Below are positions 51,193 through 61,446 of a DNA stretch of 64,000 bases, piece after piece. Within the stretch, counting starts at the first letter, position 1. Every line of letters begins with the position of its first letter. Below the pieces are notes generated by a model. The model searched no databases. It had not been told where the DNA came from and saw nothing but the letters and a program-made list of their open reading frames with translations. The stretch covers positions 1-64,000 of the forward strand of contig JAFUBX010000035.1 of the NCBI GenBank assembly GCA_017459985.1, read 5' to 3'. The position numbers were made by a program, and so were the translations under genes. This DNA is from Parasporobacterium sp. GTDB lineage: Bacteria > Bacillota > Clostridia > Lachnospirales > Lachnospiraceae.

Positions 51193-54030
51193 ATGTCTGA
51201 GTCAGGACAGCAGCAGAGCATGCCCGGAAGTGATTCCGGGAAAACCGGATACGGATTTCACCGGTATTACGGGACCGTCGATGTCTGGGCGGTCGCATTT
51301 GGCTGCATCGTCGGATGGGGCGCTTTTGTCATGCCGGGAACCACGTTTCTGCCGGTCGCTGGTCCCATCGGAACCTTGATCGCCATGGCCATCAGCGTCG
51401 CCATTATGCTGGTGATCGGAAGCAACTATTCCTTCCTGATGATCCACCGGCCGGGAACCGGCGGCGTATATTCTTATACGAAAGAAGCCTTTGGCAGGGA
51501 CCATGCCTTCTTATGCTCCTGGTTTCTGTGTCTGTCCTATCTGACCATTGTGTTCCTGAATGCGACGGCACTGTTCATTGTCGTCAGGACCATGGCAGGA
51601 AATATGCTGCAGGTAGGCTATCACTATAACATCGCGGGAGAAGAGATCTATCTGCCGGAAGTGGCCGTTTCCGTTGGAGCGCTGGCGCTGATCGGCCTCC
51701 TGTTCATCAAGGCCAAGGCAATTCTGCAGAAGCTCCATACTTTCCTGGCTATCATACTGCTGCTGGGCACAGTTCTGATCGCGGTGATCTGTATTCCTCA
51801 TCTTTCCGCGGAAGTATTTACCCATGCCTTCGGGATCCGGGGGTTTCATGGGGCATATGCCATCTTCAGCATCGTCCTTCTGGCTCCCTGGGCCTTTGTG
51901 GGATTTGATGTGATCTCCATGGAGACCTCCCATTTTAAATTCCGTATCAGCAAAGCAAAATGGATCATTGTACTTTCGATCCTGTTCAGCGGCCTTGTAT
52001 ACACCGTGATGACCTTTGTCAGCATTTCTGCGATTCCGGACGGATATGCTTCCTGGGCGGATTATCTGAATCAGATCGGAAATATCAGTACGGTAGCTTC
52101 AGTACCCAGCTTCTTCGCGGCCCGTCAGATCATGGGGCCGGCGGGACTGGTGATTATGGGGATCACGGCGCTGGCGGCGATCCTGACCGGCATGATCGGA
52201 GCATACCGGGCAACCACCCGGGTGCTGTCCACCATGGCGGAAGACAATATTTTATCTGACAAATTTCTGAATACCAGTCACAGCATCGTCTTTATCATGG
52301 GGATCTCCATCGTGATTTCCTTCCTGGGACGCAATGCCCTGGACTGGTTTGTAGAGCTTACCTCCTTCGGAGCCATCGTCGGATTTGGTTACACCTCCGC
52401 CGCGGCATGGAAGATGGCCAGAACCGAGAATAACCGGCGTACCCTGCTGACGGGAATCATCGGAACGGTGATCTCCTGCGCGTTCGCAGTCGTGCAGCTG
52501 ATTCCGAGACTGACTGCCATGGAAACCATGGGCGCTTCCTCCTTTCTCGTTCTGTCTTTGTGGTGCCTGCTGGGATTTTTGTTCTATTGGCGGACCGTCA
52601 GAAACAGCGCGCTTTCCCAGTACAGTGCCATTTCCACTTCCGGAGCGGTGCTGTTTACATTGCTTTTGTACTCCAGTCTGATGTGGATCGCCAGGCGGCT
52701 GTCCCAGGCGCAGGGACCGGAGGAGATCCGGCAGATCCTGATGCGGGAAGGCATTATTCTTCTGATCGTTATATTTATCGGCCTTCTGGGGATGCTTTAT
52801 ATCCAGAATCTGGTGCGTCGCAAGCACGAGGTTCTGGAACGGGAAAGGATACGGGCGGTGGAGAGCAGTCTGGCCAAGAGCCAGTTCCTCTTTAATATGT
52901 CCCATGATATCCGGACTCCCATGAATGCCATCATCGGGTATGCCAATATCGCCAGACAGGAAAATACGTCTCCGGTAATCGGAGAATATCTGTCCAAGAT
53001 CGATACCTCCAGTCAGCATCTGCTGTCGCTGATCAATGATATTCTGGAAATGAGCCGTATCGAGAGCGGGATCATGGAACTGGAGTTTGCTCCGGAGGAT
53101 CTGTGCCGGATCATTGTAGAAATCAGGGATCTGTTCTCGGAACAGATGAAGTCCAAAGATCTGGATTTCAGTATTCACACTTCCCAGATCCGCCACCGGT
53201 ACGTCTGGTGCGACCGGAACAATCTGAACCGGGTGTTTCTGAATATCATCAGCAACGCCTACAAATTTACCCCGGCAGGAGGGACCATCAGTGCATCAGT
53301 CTGGGAGATCAGCAGTCCGGAAGAGGGAATGGGATCCTATGAGATCCGGATCCGGGACAGCGGTATCGGAATGTCCCGGGAGTTCTCGGAGAAAATGTTC
53401 CACGCATTTGAACGGGAACGGACCTCCACCGTCAGCAAAACGGAAGGGACCGGTCTGGGACTTGCCATCACGAAGAGCATTATCGATCTGATGGGAGGCA
53501 CCATCGAGGTGATCACCTCCCCCGGTGCGGGAACGGAATTCATCATCCGGGTAAACTTCCGGCTGGCCTCCGAAGAAGAAGTGGAAGCGGCGAAGAAGAA
53601 GACACCCGGAGCGGAACCCGGACAGATCGATTATTCCACTGTAAGACTTCTGGTGGTGGAGGATAATGAGATCAACCGGGAGATTGCCCTGATGATCCTG
53701 TCCCAGGAGGGATTTCAGCTGGAAACGGCGGAAAACGGTCAGGAGGCGCTGGATCTGGTACGGGCCTCGCAGGCCGGATATTACGACCTGGTCCTGATGG
53801 ATATCCAGATGCCGGTGATGGACGGATACAGCGCCACACGGGCGATCCGGGCACTGGAGGATCCGGCCCTGGCTTCGGTTCCCATCGTAGCCATGACAGC
53901 CAATGCATTTAAAGAAGACGAGGATGCCGCCCGGGAGGCAGGGATGCAGGGACATATTGCCAAACCGCTGGACGTACATAAAATGATGACGGTGATATCG
54001 GAAGTTTTGACAAATCACAGAAAGGCCTGA
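51193..54030 (+). CDS. Amino-acid permease fused to hybrid sensor histidine kinase
   Basis: 945 residues. About 1-470 is an APC-superfamily permease (GTVDVWAVAFGCIVGWGAF, GTGGVYSYTKEAFG, twelve or so helices). Two more helices follow at about 480-535. A histidine kinase comes next: HisKA with H571 (NMSHDIRTPMNAIIGYANIA), and HATPase_c with FLNIISNAYKF, RDSGIGM and GTGLGLAI. A C-terminal receiver has phospho-acceptor D870 (LVLMDIQMPVMDG). The transporter part probably senses or imports an amino acid or related ligand and sets phosphorylation. AAGGAG at 51178-51183 precedes the ATG. It is followed seven bases later by a cyclic-di-GMP protein. Confidence 0.9.
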   Translation: MSESGQQQSMPGSDSGKTGYGFHRYYGTVDVWAVAFGCIVGWGAFVMPGTTFLPVAGPIGTLIAMAISVAIMLVIGSNYSFLMIHRPGTGGVYSYTKEAFGRDHAFLCSWFLCLSYLTIVFLNATALFIVVRTMAGNMLQVGYHYNIAGEEIYLPEVAVSVGALALIGLLFIKAKAILQKLHTFLAIILLLGTVLIAVICIPHLSAEVFTHAFGIRGFHGAYAIFSIVLLAPWAFVGFDVISMETSHFKFRISKAKWIIVLSILFSGLVYTVMTFVSISAIPDGYASWADYLNQIGNISTVASVPSFFAARQIMGPAGLVIMGITALAAILTGMIGAYRATTRVLSTMAEDNILSDKFLNTSHSIVFIMGISIVISFLGRNALDWFVELTSFGAIVGFGYTSAAAWKMARTENNRRTLLTGIIGTVISCAFAVVQLIPRLTAMETMGASSFLVLSLWCLLGFLFYWRTVRNSALSQYSAISTSGAVLFTLLLYSSLMWIARRLSQAQGPEEIRQILMREGIILLIVIFIGLLGMLYIQNLVRRKHEVLERERIRAVESSLAKSQFLFNMSHDIRTPMNAIIGYANIARQENTSPVIGEYLSKIDTSSQHLLSLINDILEMSRIESGIMELEFAPEDLCRIIVEIRDLFSEQMKSKDLDFSIHTSQIRHRYVWCDRNNLNRVFLNIISNAYKFTPAGGTISASVWEISSPEEGMGSYEIRIRDSGIGMSREFSEKMFHAFERERTSTVSKTEGTGLGLAITKSIIDLMGGTIEVITSPGAGTEFIIRVNFRLASEEEVEAAKKKTPGAEPGQIDYSTVRLLVVEDNEINREIALMILSQEGFQLETAENGQEALDLVRASQAGYYDLVLMDIQMPVMDGYSATRAIRALEDPALASVPIVAMTANAFKEDEDAAREAGMQGHIAKPLDVHKMMTVISEVLTNHRKA

Positions 54031-54036
54031 ATATCG

Positions 54037-57000
54037 ATGCTGAAAAGTCATGAAAAATTTCACTCCGCAAACGGAAAACGCAGGATCCTGATCGTAGATG
54101 ATGAAGCCATCAACCGGGAGATCCTGGGAATGTATCTGCAGGACGATTATGAGATCCTTTACGCCGGGGACGGAAACGAGGCGATGACGTTGATCCGGGA
54201 GAACCGGGATACCCTGTCCCTGATGCTTCTGGATATCCTGATGCCGGTTATGTCCGGCATGGAAGTGCTGAAGGCGCTGAAGGATGACCCGGAATTATCC
54301 AAGATTCCAGTGATCATCCTGACCGCGGACCAGGAAGCCGAAGTGGAATGCCTGTCCCTGGGCGCGGCGGATTTTATCCCCAAGCCGTATCCGAACGTGG
54401 ATGTGGTCCGGGCCCGGATCACAAGGACCATCGAGCTTTCGGAGGACCGGGATATCATCCAGTCCACAGAGAGGGACGTTCTGACCGGCGTATACAACAA
54501 GGAATATTTCTATCGCTACGCTCAGCAGTACGATCAGTACCATAAGGATGTTCCCATGGACGCGGTCCTTGTGGATGTCAATCATTTCCATATGATCAAT
54601 GAACGGTACGGCAAAGCTTACGGGGACGAGGTGCTTCGCCGGATCGGAGAACGGGTCGGAGAGATTATCCACAAAGATGACGGGATCGTATGCCGCAGGG
54701 AAGCAGATACATTTATGATCTACTGTCCCCACAGGGAGGATTACAGGGAGATCCTTGACTCAGCCGCGGAGGGACTAGCGGGGGATGAATCCGCCGGCAA
54801 CCGCATCCGGCTGCGGATGGGGATCTATTCCGAGGTGGACAAAACCATCGACATCGAGCGGCGTTTCGACCGTGCCAAGATGGCGGCGGATTCGGTGAAG
54901 GGCAGCTTTACCCGCACTATCGCATATTATGACAATCAGCTGCATGACAGGGAGCTGTATTCGGAGCAGCTGATCGAGGATTTCTACAAGGCCATCGAAG
55001 AAAAGCAGTTCGTGGTTTATTATCAGCCCAAATATAATATTACGGGGGAGGTTCCGTTCCTGTCCAGTGCGGAGGCGCTGGTCCGCTGGAATCATCCGAC
55101 TCTGGGCATGATCAGCCCGGGAGTATTCATTCCCCTGTTTGAAGAGAATGGTCTGATCCAGGATCTGGACAATTATGTATGGCGGGAGGCCTGCCGGCAG
55201 ATCCGGGAATGGATCGACCGGCTAGAGCAGTACGTTCCGGTATCGGTCAATGTTTCCCGCATTGATCTGTATGATCCGGGACTGCTGAATAAATTCCAGG
55301 ATCTGATCCGGGAGTACGGTCTGTCCTACCGGGATATTCTGCTGGAGGTCACCGAGTCTGCCTATACCCAGGATGCGGAACAGATGGTGGATGTGGTCGG
55401 GAAGCTGAGAAAACTGGGCTTCCAGATCGAAATGGATGATTTCGGTACAGGGTATTCCTCTCTGAATATGGTGTCCACGCTGCCCTTTGACGTAATGAAA
55501 CTGGATATGCAGTTTATGAAGAGCGCCTTCAAGGAGGGAGGCGATACCCGGATGCTGGAGCTGATCCTGGATATCGCGGATTATCTGGATGTGCCGGTGG
55601 TTGCGGAGGGCGTGGAAACTGAGGACCAGTTAAATGCCCTGAAGACCATGGGGTGTGATCTGGTGCAGGGGTTCTATTTCTCCAGGCCGGTGCCGGCGGA
55701 AGAATTCGAAGTCTTCCTGGAACAGAGAAAGGCTGCGGACAAGGCACTTTCCGAAGAAGCTATTATGTCTGCCGAGGAGGCGGAGGCACAGACGGAGGAG
55801 AAGGCTCTTGCCGAAAGTCTGGAAAATGATTCCGGAGCGATAGACACGGCGATGCCGGAAATGGAAGAGACCAAAACGGCGTCTGCCGGCGGCTCTGAAG
55901 ATCCGGAGAAACAGGAAAATCCCGCTGCGAAGGATCCGTCCGTGAAAGGCCGCAGATCCGGTCTGCATCTGCGGACGGCAACCTTCTTCTTTGTGGCAAT
56001 CGCTGTGGTTGCCGCCGCAGCGCTTTTTATCACGGATATCTCCGTTACCCGTGGATTTCAGCGGATGAAAAATGCCAGCGACCGGCATCTTGCGGCCCAG
56101 CTGGCAGCTTCGGATATGGAGTCGGGATCGGATTATCTGACTGACCGGGTCCGCTGCTTCGTGGTGACCGGGGAACTGGAATATCTGAAGGACTTTTTTG
56201 AGGAAGTAGATGTCACCAAACGAAGGGATCATGCCCTGGAGGATCTGGAGACTCTGACGGAGAACAGCAATCAAAGCGCCTTTGCCAGCATGAATGCGGC
56301 GCTGGATCTGTCCAATGAACTGGTGGAGATCGAATATCTTGCCATGAGGCTGAAGCTGGAAACCGGTGATTATGATATGTCCCAGGTACCGGAGGAGATT
56401 TCCTCCATTTCCCTGTCAAAGGAGGATCTGGCCCTCAGCAGGGAGGAGATCAACGAGAAGGCCCAGAATCTGGTCTTCGACAATAATTACATGCATTATA
56501 AAGACCGGATCCGGGAAAACGTCAACCAGTGCACCCAGGCACTGATCCGGTCCTCCAGCCAGGAACTGGAGGAGGCTTCCTCCAAAATGGCGCTTCTGGT
56601 GGGGATCCAGACGATCATGACGATTGTATTCCTGCTGATTATTCTGGCTCTGGTGATCTTCATCAACGAGCTGATCCGGAAGCCCCTGACCCATATGGTG
56701 GATCTGATGCGGGCGGGCAAGACCATTCCGCCCACCGGCGCAGAGGAACTGCAGTTCGTTACCAGGACCTATAATACGATCCTGAATGAAAATAAAGTGG
56801 CCAATGAGAAACTGAAACACGAGGCATCCCATGATGCGCTGACGGGCCTTCTGAACCGGGGCGCCTATGATCTGCTGATGCAGACGGTGGATACCAGCCA
56901 CATTGCGCTGATCATTGTGGACGTGGACTATTTCAAATCGGTCAATGACACCTACGGCCATGCGGTGGGCGACCGGGTGCTGAAGCGGGTGGCGGAGATC

Positions 57001-57288
57001 CTGCGGCACAGTTTCCGGTCTGTGGATATCATCTGCCGGATCGGCGGAGATGAATTTGTTGTGATCATGACCCGTGTGAACAGTTCCATGGGGCAGTTGG
57101 TAATCAATAAGATCAGCCAGGCCAACGATCTTCTGCAGCATCCGAAGGATGATCTGCCGCCGGTCAGCCTGAGTGTCGGCGTGGCATTTTCGGATCGGTC
57201 CGATCCCCAGGGTGACATTTTCAAGGATGCGGATACCGCCCTGTACCGGGTCAAGGAAGCCGGACGGAACGGCTGCGAAATTTACTGA
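54037..57288 (+). CDS. REC-GGDEF-EAL-TM-sensor-TM-GGDEF cyclic-di-GMP protein
   Basis: 1083 residues. Domains in order: receiver with D66 ([13 protein letters not shown]); a degenerate GGDEF (about 148-300, RREADTF in place of GGDEF); an EAL domain (about 320-565, E346 in [11 protein letters not shown] and [10 protein letters not shown]); an acidic linker; a helix at 647-668; an extracellular helical sensor; a helix at 851-878; and an intact GGDEF (IGGDEF at 1002-1007) with an RxxD inhibitory-site pattern (RSVD) just before it. It should both make and break cyclic di-GMP. The receiver is a likely target of the adjacent hybrid kinase. It looks like a fusion of a response-regulator phosphodiesterase and a membrane cyclase. 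Confidence 0.9.
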   Translation: MLKSHEKFHSANGKRRILIVDDEAINREILGMYLQDDYEILYAGDGNEAMTLIRENRDTLSLMLLDILMPVMSGMEVLKALKDDPELSKIPVIILTADQEAEVECLSLGAADFIPKPYPNVDVVRARITRTIELSEDRDIIQSTERDVLTGVYNKEYFYRYAQQYDQYHKDVPMDAVLVDVNHFHMINERYGKAYGDEVLRRIGERVGEIIHKDDGIVCRREADTFMIYCPHREDYREILDSAAEGLAGDESAGNRIRLRMGIYSEVDKTIDIERRFDRAKMAADSVKGSFTRTIAYYDNQLHDRELYSEQLIEDFYKAIEEKQFVVYYQPKYNITGEVPFLSSAEALVRWNHPTLGMISPGVFIPLFEENGLIQDLDNYVWREACRQIREWIDRLEQYVPVSVNVSRIDLYDPGLLNKFQDLIREYGLSYRDILLEVTESAYTQDAEQMVDVVGKLRKLGFQIEMDDFGTGYSSLNMVSTLPFDVMKLDMQFMKSAFKEGGDTRMLELILDIADYLDVPVVAEGVETEDQLNALKTMGCDLVQGFYFSRPVPAEEFEVFLEQRKAADKALSEEAIMSAEEAEAQTEEKALAESLENDSGAIDTAMPEMEETKTASAGGSEDPEKQENPAAKDPSVKGRRSGLHLRTATFFFVAIAVVAAAALFITDISVTRGFQRMKNASDRHLAAQLAASDMESGSDYLTDRVRCFVVTGELEYLKDFFEEVDVTKRRDHALEDLETLTENSNQSAFASMNAALDLSNELVEIEYLAMRLKLETGDYDMSQVPEEISSISLSKEDLALSREEINEKAQNLVFDNNYMHYKDRIRENVNQCTQALIRSSSQELEEASSKMALLVGIQTIMTIVFLLIILALVIFINELIRKPLTHMVDLMRAGKTIPPTGAEELQFVTRTYNTILNENKVANEKLKHEASHDALTGLLNRGAYDLLMQTVDTSHIALIIVDVDYFKSVNDTYGHAVGDRVLKRVAEILRHSFRSVDIICRIGGDEFVVIMTRVNSSMGQLVINKISQANDLLQHPKDDLPPVSLSVGVAFSDRSDPQGDIFKDADTALYRVKEAGRNGCEIY

Positions 57289-57312
57289 GTTTCATGAAAA
57301 AGGAGAGAAAGA

Positions 57313-58074
57313 ATGCCGGAACAATTTGATGCCGTAAAGGCAAGGGATACATTGGTGGAAAGGATCCGGGAGCTCGCTTTGCGGCAGGGATTCAAAAAGG
57401 TGGTCATCGGAATCTCCGGAGGGAAGGATTCCACGGTCAGTGCTGCACTGTGCGCCCGGGCTCTCGGAAAGGAGAATGTCTACGGCGTCCTGCTGCCGGA
57501 CGGGGAGCAGAAGGATATTGCGGACAGCCGGGAGGTCTGCAGGTGCCTGGGGATCCGTTACAAGGTGGTCAATATCGGGCAGATGCATGCAAGCCTTACA
57601 AAGGAAGCTTCCCGGGAGGATTCAGACGGCCAGTTCAATGTTCCCTTCCATAAAGAAAGTGATGTTAATGTGGGCCCCAGGCTGCGGATGACGACCCTTC
57701 GCTATATCGCCCAGGCGATCGGAGCCCGGCTGGTTGGAACCGGCAATCTTTCGGAAGCGACGGTGGGATACTGCACCAAGGACGGGGATACGTCCTGCGA
57801 TTTTGCGCTGCTGGGAAGTCTTACCAGCCTGGAGGTGGTGGCCGTGGGGCTGACTATGGAGGAGCTTCCGAAGGAACTGGTACAGAAGACCCCGACGGAC
57901 GGTCTGTCCGGCATGAGCGATGAAGAGAAGATGGGGCTTTCCTATCAGGATATCCACAAATACATCCGCCTGGGAAGCTGCGGGGATCCGGCCATTGATG
58001 AGAAGATCCGCGCCAGGGAACAGGCAAATATGCATAAGCGGCACATGCCGCTGCTGCTGTCGGCATTTGAGTGA
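57313..58074 (+). CDS. nadE: NH3-dependent NAD+ synthetase
   Basis: 253 residues. It amidates nicotinic acid adenine dinucleotide to NAD using ATP and ammonia. The PP-loop is VIGISGGKDSTVSAAL, with GTGNLSEATVGYCTKDGD downstream. There is no glutaminase domain, so it uses free ammonia. AAGGAGAG at 57300-57307 sets the start. It is the first gene of a NAD set with nadD and pncB. Confidence 0.95.
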   Translation: MPEQFDAVKARDTLVERIRELALRQGFKKVVIGISGGKDSTVSAALCARALGKENVYGVLLPDGEQKDIADSREVCRCLGIRYKVVNIGQMHASLTKEASREDSDGQFNVPFHKESDVNVGPRLRMTTLRYIAQAIGARLVGTGNLSEATVGYCTKDGDTSCDFALLGSLTSLEVVAVGLTMEELPKELVQKTPTDGLSGMSDEEKMGLSYQDIHKYIRLGSCGDPAIDEKIRAREQANMHKRHMPLLLSAFE

Positions 58075-58111
58075 TCGGCAGTTAAGTTGTTGGCATTTTA
58101 GGAGAAGAGAA

Positions 58112-58714
58112 GTGAAAAAGATCCTGACCTTTTGCGGCGCATTTAATCCCCCCACCCTGGCCCATATTCATCTGGCAAAGAAAGCCATGGATGAGACCGG
58201 CCGGGAAGGTGTCGTCTTCGTCCCTTCCAAGATGTCCTATATTTCGGAAGAACAGAAGAAAAATTACGCCTACACTGATGAGCAGCGCCTTCAGATGCTG
58301 CAGACGATCAGCCTTCATCAGAGCTGGATGGAGGTCAGCGACTGGGAGATCCGCAGGGAGCAGCAGCCCCGGACTTATGAGACCTTGTGCTGCCTGCGGG
58401 ATCAGGGAATGGATCCAGCTCTTCTGTGCGGATTCGACAAACTGGCGGAAATGGAATATGCCTGGAAATTTGTGGACCGGATCCTCACGGAATTCGGCAT
58501 TGTCTGCCTGGAACGAAACGGACAGGATGTGGAGAAATTCCTCAGGGAGACGCCCTTTTTCCACCCGTACCTGGACAGGGTCCGGGTGGTGAAGACGGAA
58601 TCCGTGTATCAGGAGATCTCGTCCTCCCAGGCCCGGGAGATCCTGCTGCAGATCCGGCAGCTGAGGGAGGCCCTTCGCAGCATGGTGCCGGAGGAGATTG
58701 TGGAACTTTTATGA
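58112..58714 (+). CDS. nadD: Nicotinate-nucleotide adenylyltransferase-like protein
   Basis: About 200 residues. It is a nucleotidyltransferase with ILTFCGAFNPPTLAHIHLA, the HxGH-type ATP site in divergent form, and a C-terminal SSSQAREIL in place of the usual ISSTxIR. It would adenylylate nicotinate mononucleotide to the dinucleotide used by NadE. GTG 58112 is preferred, with GGAGA at 58101-58105. A longer open frame upstream is only an alternative reading of nadE. The altered motifs make it a divergent member, but its place between nadE and pncB supports the role. Confidence 0.8.
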   Translation: MKKILTFCGAFNPPTLAHIHLAKKAMDETGREGVVFVPSKMSYISEEQKKNYAYTDEQRLQMLQTISLHQSWMEVSDWEIRREQQPRTYETLCCLRDQGMDPALLCGFDKLAEMEYAWKFVDRILTEFGIVCLERNGQDVEKFLRETPFFHPYLDRVRVVKTESVYQEISSSQAREILLQIRQLREALRSMVPEEIVELL

Positions 58715-58812
58715 AGTGCGACCGGCCGGCTGCCGGGATGCCGGAACCGCTTATGAAGCGCGGGCGGCGCGGGTAATACGAAATACATATTACAGAACAG
58801 GAGAGAACGGAT

Positions 58813-60012
58813 ATGAAACTAGATCCTATCGTTGTTTCATTATTGGATACGGATCTGTATAAATTCAATATGGATCAGGTGATCTTTCACAAGCATACGG
58901 ACCTTTGCGGCGAGTACTATTTTAAGTGCCGGAATGAGGGGATCGTATTTACCGAAGAGATGTTTCAGGAAATCAATGAGCAGATCGATTATCTGTGTAC
59001 ATTGCGATTCCGGAAGGACGAGCTGGATTATCTGAATTCCATCCGGTTCATTAAGCGGGACTATGTGGAATTCCTGCGGCTCTGGCATCCCCTGCGGGAT
59101 TATGTTTTCACCAATCTGACAGAGGATGGCAAACTGGAGATCGTCGTCAGCGGCCCGCTGTTTTCGGCAATGCAGTTTGAGATCTATCTGCTGGAAATCG
59201 TGAACGAAGTGTATTTCCGGATGCAGTATGATTACGATGTGCTGATCGGTTCCGCGGACGCGAAGCTGAATGACAAGATCCGGGCATTTCAGGAAGGGAT
59301 CTATACCTTCAAGTTTGCGGAATTCGGATGCCGCCGGCGTCTGTCCCGGGAATGGGAGGACATCGTGGTCCGGCGATTCGCCTCGGAGACGAATAACTGT
59401 GTCGGCACCTCCAATGTATATCTGGCGAAGAAATACAACCTGACGCCCATCGGCACCTATGCCCATGAATTTGTCCAGATGTACCAGGGAATCGATGAGA
59501 TCCCGCTGGCCTATACCAACCATTATGCCCTGGATGACTGGTACAATGAGTATGAGGGCGATAACGGAACGGCTTTGTCCGATACGATCACAACAGATCT
59601 GTTCCTGCTGGATTTCAACCGGGCTATGGTGAACAACTTCACCGGCGTGCGGCACGACAGCGGGGATCCGTATGAGTGGGGCGACAAGATTATCAGTCAT
59701 TATAAAAAATACGGTGTGGATCCCCTGACCAAACAGCTTCTGTTCAGTGACAGCCTGAATTTTGACAAGGCCCAGAGCCTGTATGATTATTTTCACGACC
59801 GGGCAAAGGTCTCCTTCGGGATCGGAACCTTCTGCTCCAATGATACCTGCGAGCAGCCTCTGAATATCGTGATCAAGCTGCAGACTGTGAATGGAAAGGC
59901 CGTGGCCAAGCTGTCGGATGCGCCGGACAAGGCCATGTGCATTGACAGCACGTATCTGGATTATCTGAAACGGTCCATCGCCTTCCGCCTTCACCGGGAG
60001 TCGGAAAAATAA
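58813..60012 (+). CDS. pncB: Nicotinate phosphoribosyltransferase
   Basis: 399 residues. It makes nicotinate mononucleotide from nicotinate and PRPP, the entry step of salvage. It opens with SLLDTDLYKFNMDQVIF and has the FAEFGCRRR, GTYAHEF and GVRHDSGDPYEW motifs of the family. AGGAGAG at 58800-58806 precedes the ATG. With nadD and nadE it forms the complete path from nicotinate to NAD. Confidence 0.95.
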   Translation: MKLDPIVVSLLDTDLYKFNMDQVIFHKHTDLCGEYYFKCRNEGIVFTEEMFQEINEQIDYLCTLRFRKDELDYLNSIRFIKRDYVEFLRLWHPLRDYVFTNLTEDGKLEIVVSGPLFSAMQFEIYLLEIVNEVYFRMQYDYDVLIGSADAKLNDKIRAFQEGIYTFKFAEFGCRRRLSREWEDIVVRRFASETNNCVGTSNVYLAKKYNLTPIGTYAHEFVQMYQGIDEIPLAYTNHYALDDWYNEYEGDNGTALSDTITTDLFLLDFNRAMVNNFTGVRHDSGDPYEWGDKIISHYKKYGVDPLTKQLLFSDSLNFDKAQSLYDYFHDRAKVSFGIGTFCSNDTCEQPLNIVIKLQTVNGKAVAKLSDAPDKAMCIDSTYLDYLKRSIAFRLHRESEK

Positions 60013-60073
60013 GGCGCAGGAAGCAACGCCCCTATGGATCCGGACGGATCTGAAAATAGACGGAGGCATTTAT

Positions 60074-61168
60074 ATGCTGCATGAATTTGACCTGAAACAG
60101 CTGGTCATTCCTTTAAGAGACTGGTATCTGCAACATGCACGGATCCTGCCCTGGCGGCAGGATCCTTCGCCTTATCATGTGTGGATCTCGGAGATTATGC
60201 TGCAGCAGACCCGGGTGGAGGCAGTCAAACGCTACTACGAGCGGTTTCTTTCCGCGCTTCCGGATGTGGCAGACCTCGCCCGGTGCGGGGAGGATACGTA
60301 TCTGAAGCTGTGGGAAGGGCTTGGCTATTACAGCCGGGTGCGGAATCTGCATGAAGCGGCGATCCAGATCATGGACACTTATCAGGGACGGATTCCGGAT
60401 GAATATGAAGAATTACTGAAACTAAAGGGGATCGGCCACTATACAGCCGGTGCCATCGCCTCGATCGCCTACGGAAAGCCGGTTCCGGCGGTGGACGGCA
60501 ATGTGTTCCGGATCCTGACACGGGTCAGCGGGGACGACACGGATATTACGAAGCAGTCGTTCCGCACTCTGGTGGAGGAGCGGCTGAGGGAACTGATGCA
60601 GGAGGTCTGCCCGGATGTGGTCGCGCCTGCCATCTGGAATCAGGCTTTGATGGAGCTGGGGGCACTTGTCTGCGTCCCGAACGGGGAACCCCATTGCGAT
60701 GTCTGCCCCTGGAAGGAAATGTGCCTGGCCAGAAGGGAAGGGCGGATCGCGCAGCTTCCCTGCAGGAAAAAACCGAAGGAACGCAGGATTGAGGAACGCA
60801 CCGTGCTGCTGATCCGGGACGGGAGCCAGGTGGCGCTTCACAAACGGCCTGCGAAGGGACTTCTGGCCGGACTCTATGAATTTCCCAATAAAGAAGGGCA
60901 TCTGACAGAATCCCAGGTGATTTCCCTGGTGCGGGGTATGGGATATTCGCCACTGCGGATCCGCAGACTTTCGGATTCCAGACATATCTTCTCCCATGTG
61001 GAATGGCAAATGATCGCCTATCACATTCTGGTGGAAGAGGAGGCCTTCGCTATGCCGGAGCAGAAGGAACGTGCCGCCGCAGAGCAGCTGATCTTTACAG
61101 ATGCCGCCGCCCAGAAAGCGCATTACGCCCTGCCGTCCGCCTTCTCCGCCTATAAAGAGGATATCTGA
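60074..61168 (+). CDS. mutY: A/G-specific adenine DNA glycosylase
   Basis: 364 residues. It removes adenine mispaired with 8-oxoguanine. The catalytic glutamate is E40 in ISEIMLQQTRVEAV. The helix-hairpin-helix is LKGIGHYTAGAIAS, and the conserved aspartate lies in AVDGNVFRIL. The iron-sulfur cysteines are in CVPNGEPHCDVCPWKEMC, with seven residues rather than six between the first two. A C-terminal NUDIX-like recognition domain follows (LLAGLYEFPNKEG). CGGAGG at 60061-60066 sets the start. Confidence 0.95.
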   Translation: MLHEFDLKQLVIPLRDWYLQHARILPWRQDPSPYHVWISEIMLQQTRVEAVKRYYERFLSALPDVADLARCGEDTYLKLWEGLGYYSRVRNLHEAAIQIMDTYQGRIPDEYEELLKLKGIGHYTAGAIASIAYGKPVPAVDGNVFRILTRVSGDDTDITKQSFRTLVEERLRELMQEVCPDVVAPAIWNQALMELGALVCVPNGEPHCDVCPWKEMCLARREGRIAQLPCRKKPKERRIEERTVLLIRDGSQVALHKRPAKGLLAGLYEFPNKEGHLTESQVISLVRGMGYSPLRIRRLSDSRHIFSHVEWQMIAYHILVEEEAFAMPEQKERAAAEQLIFTDAAAQKAHYALPSAFSAYKEDI

Positions 61169-61209
61169 CCGCTCTGCGTGTCGGGACGGCGGAGTAATTC
61201 ACGGACAGA

Positions 61210-61446
61210 TTGACAAGCCGTGAAACATCTGCTAAATTACAACCGCTGATATATCAGTATCTGAAATTACCACATCAAAAAAGATTTTCCAGCTGGATGA
61301 AAAAGGGATTGTTATGCCTTTTTCACCGGCTTTTTTGTCGTCCCATGCGCGAAGAAGCCTTGCAGATAGAAAGTAAACTAAGACAGGTCTTCGGGGGGGA
61401 GACGGAAAGCAATCCTTTCGGAGGCCGGAAAGAGAGGCTTTTATGA
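61210..61446 (+). CDS. Small basic hypothetical protein
   Basis: 78 residues beginning with TTG, basic, with one short hydrophobic stretch (KGLLCLFHRLFC). No family is recognised. Its stop overlaps the start of the next gene (ATGA), which supports it being translated, but the start codon is weak and no good ribosome binding site precedes it. It could also be non-coding. Confidence 0.35.
   Translation: MTSRETSAKLQPLIYQYLKLPHQKRFSSWMKKGLLCLFHRLFCRPMREEALQIESKLRQVFGGETESNPFGGRKERLL

Noticed and set aside
57920-58111. N-terminal extension of NadD
   Set aside because: The open frame runs upstream inside nadE, but the arginine/cysteine-rich translation does not look like protein, and a GTG with a good ribosome binding site at 58112 fits the family start.
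61299-61324. Terminator after mutY
   Set aside because: GAAAAAGG and CCTTTTTC can pair, but the stem is A/T-rich, the loop is long, and the hairpin lies inside a possible reading frame.
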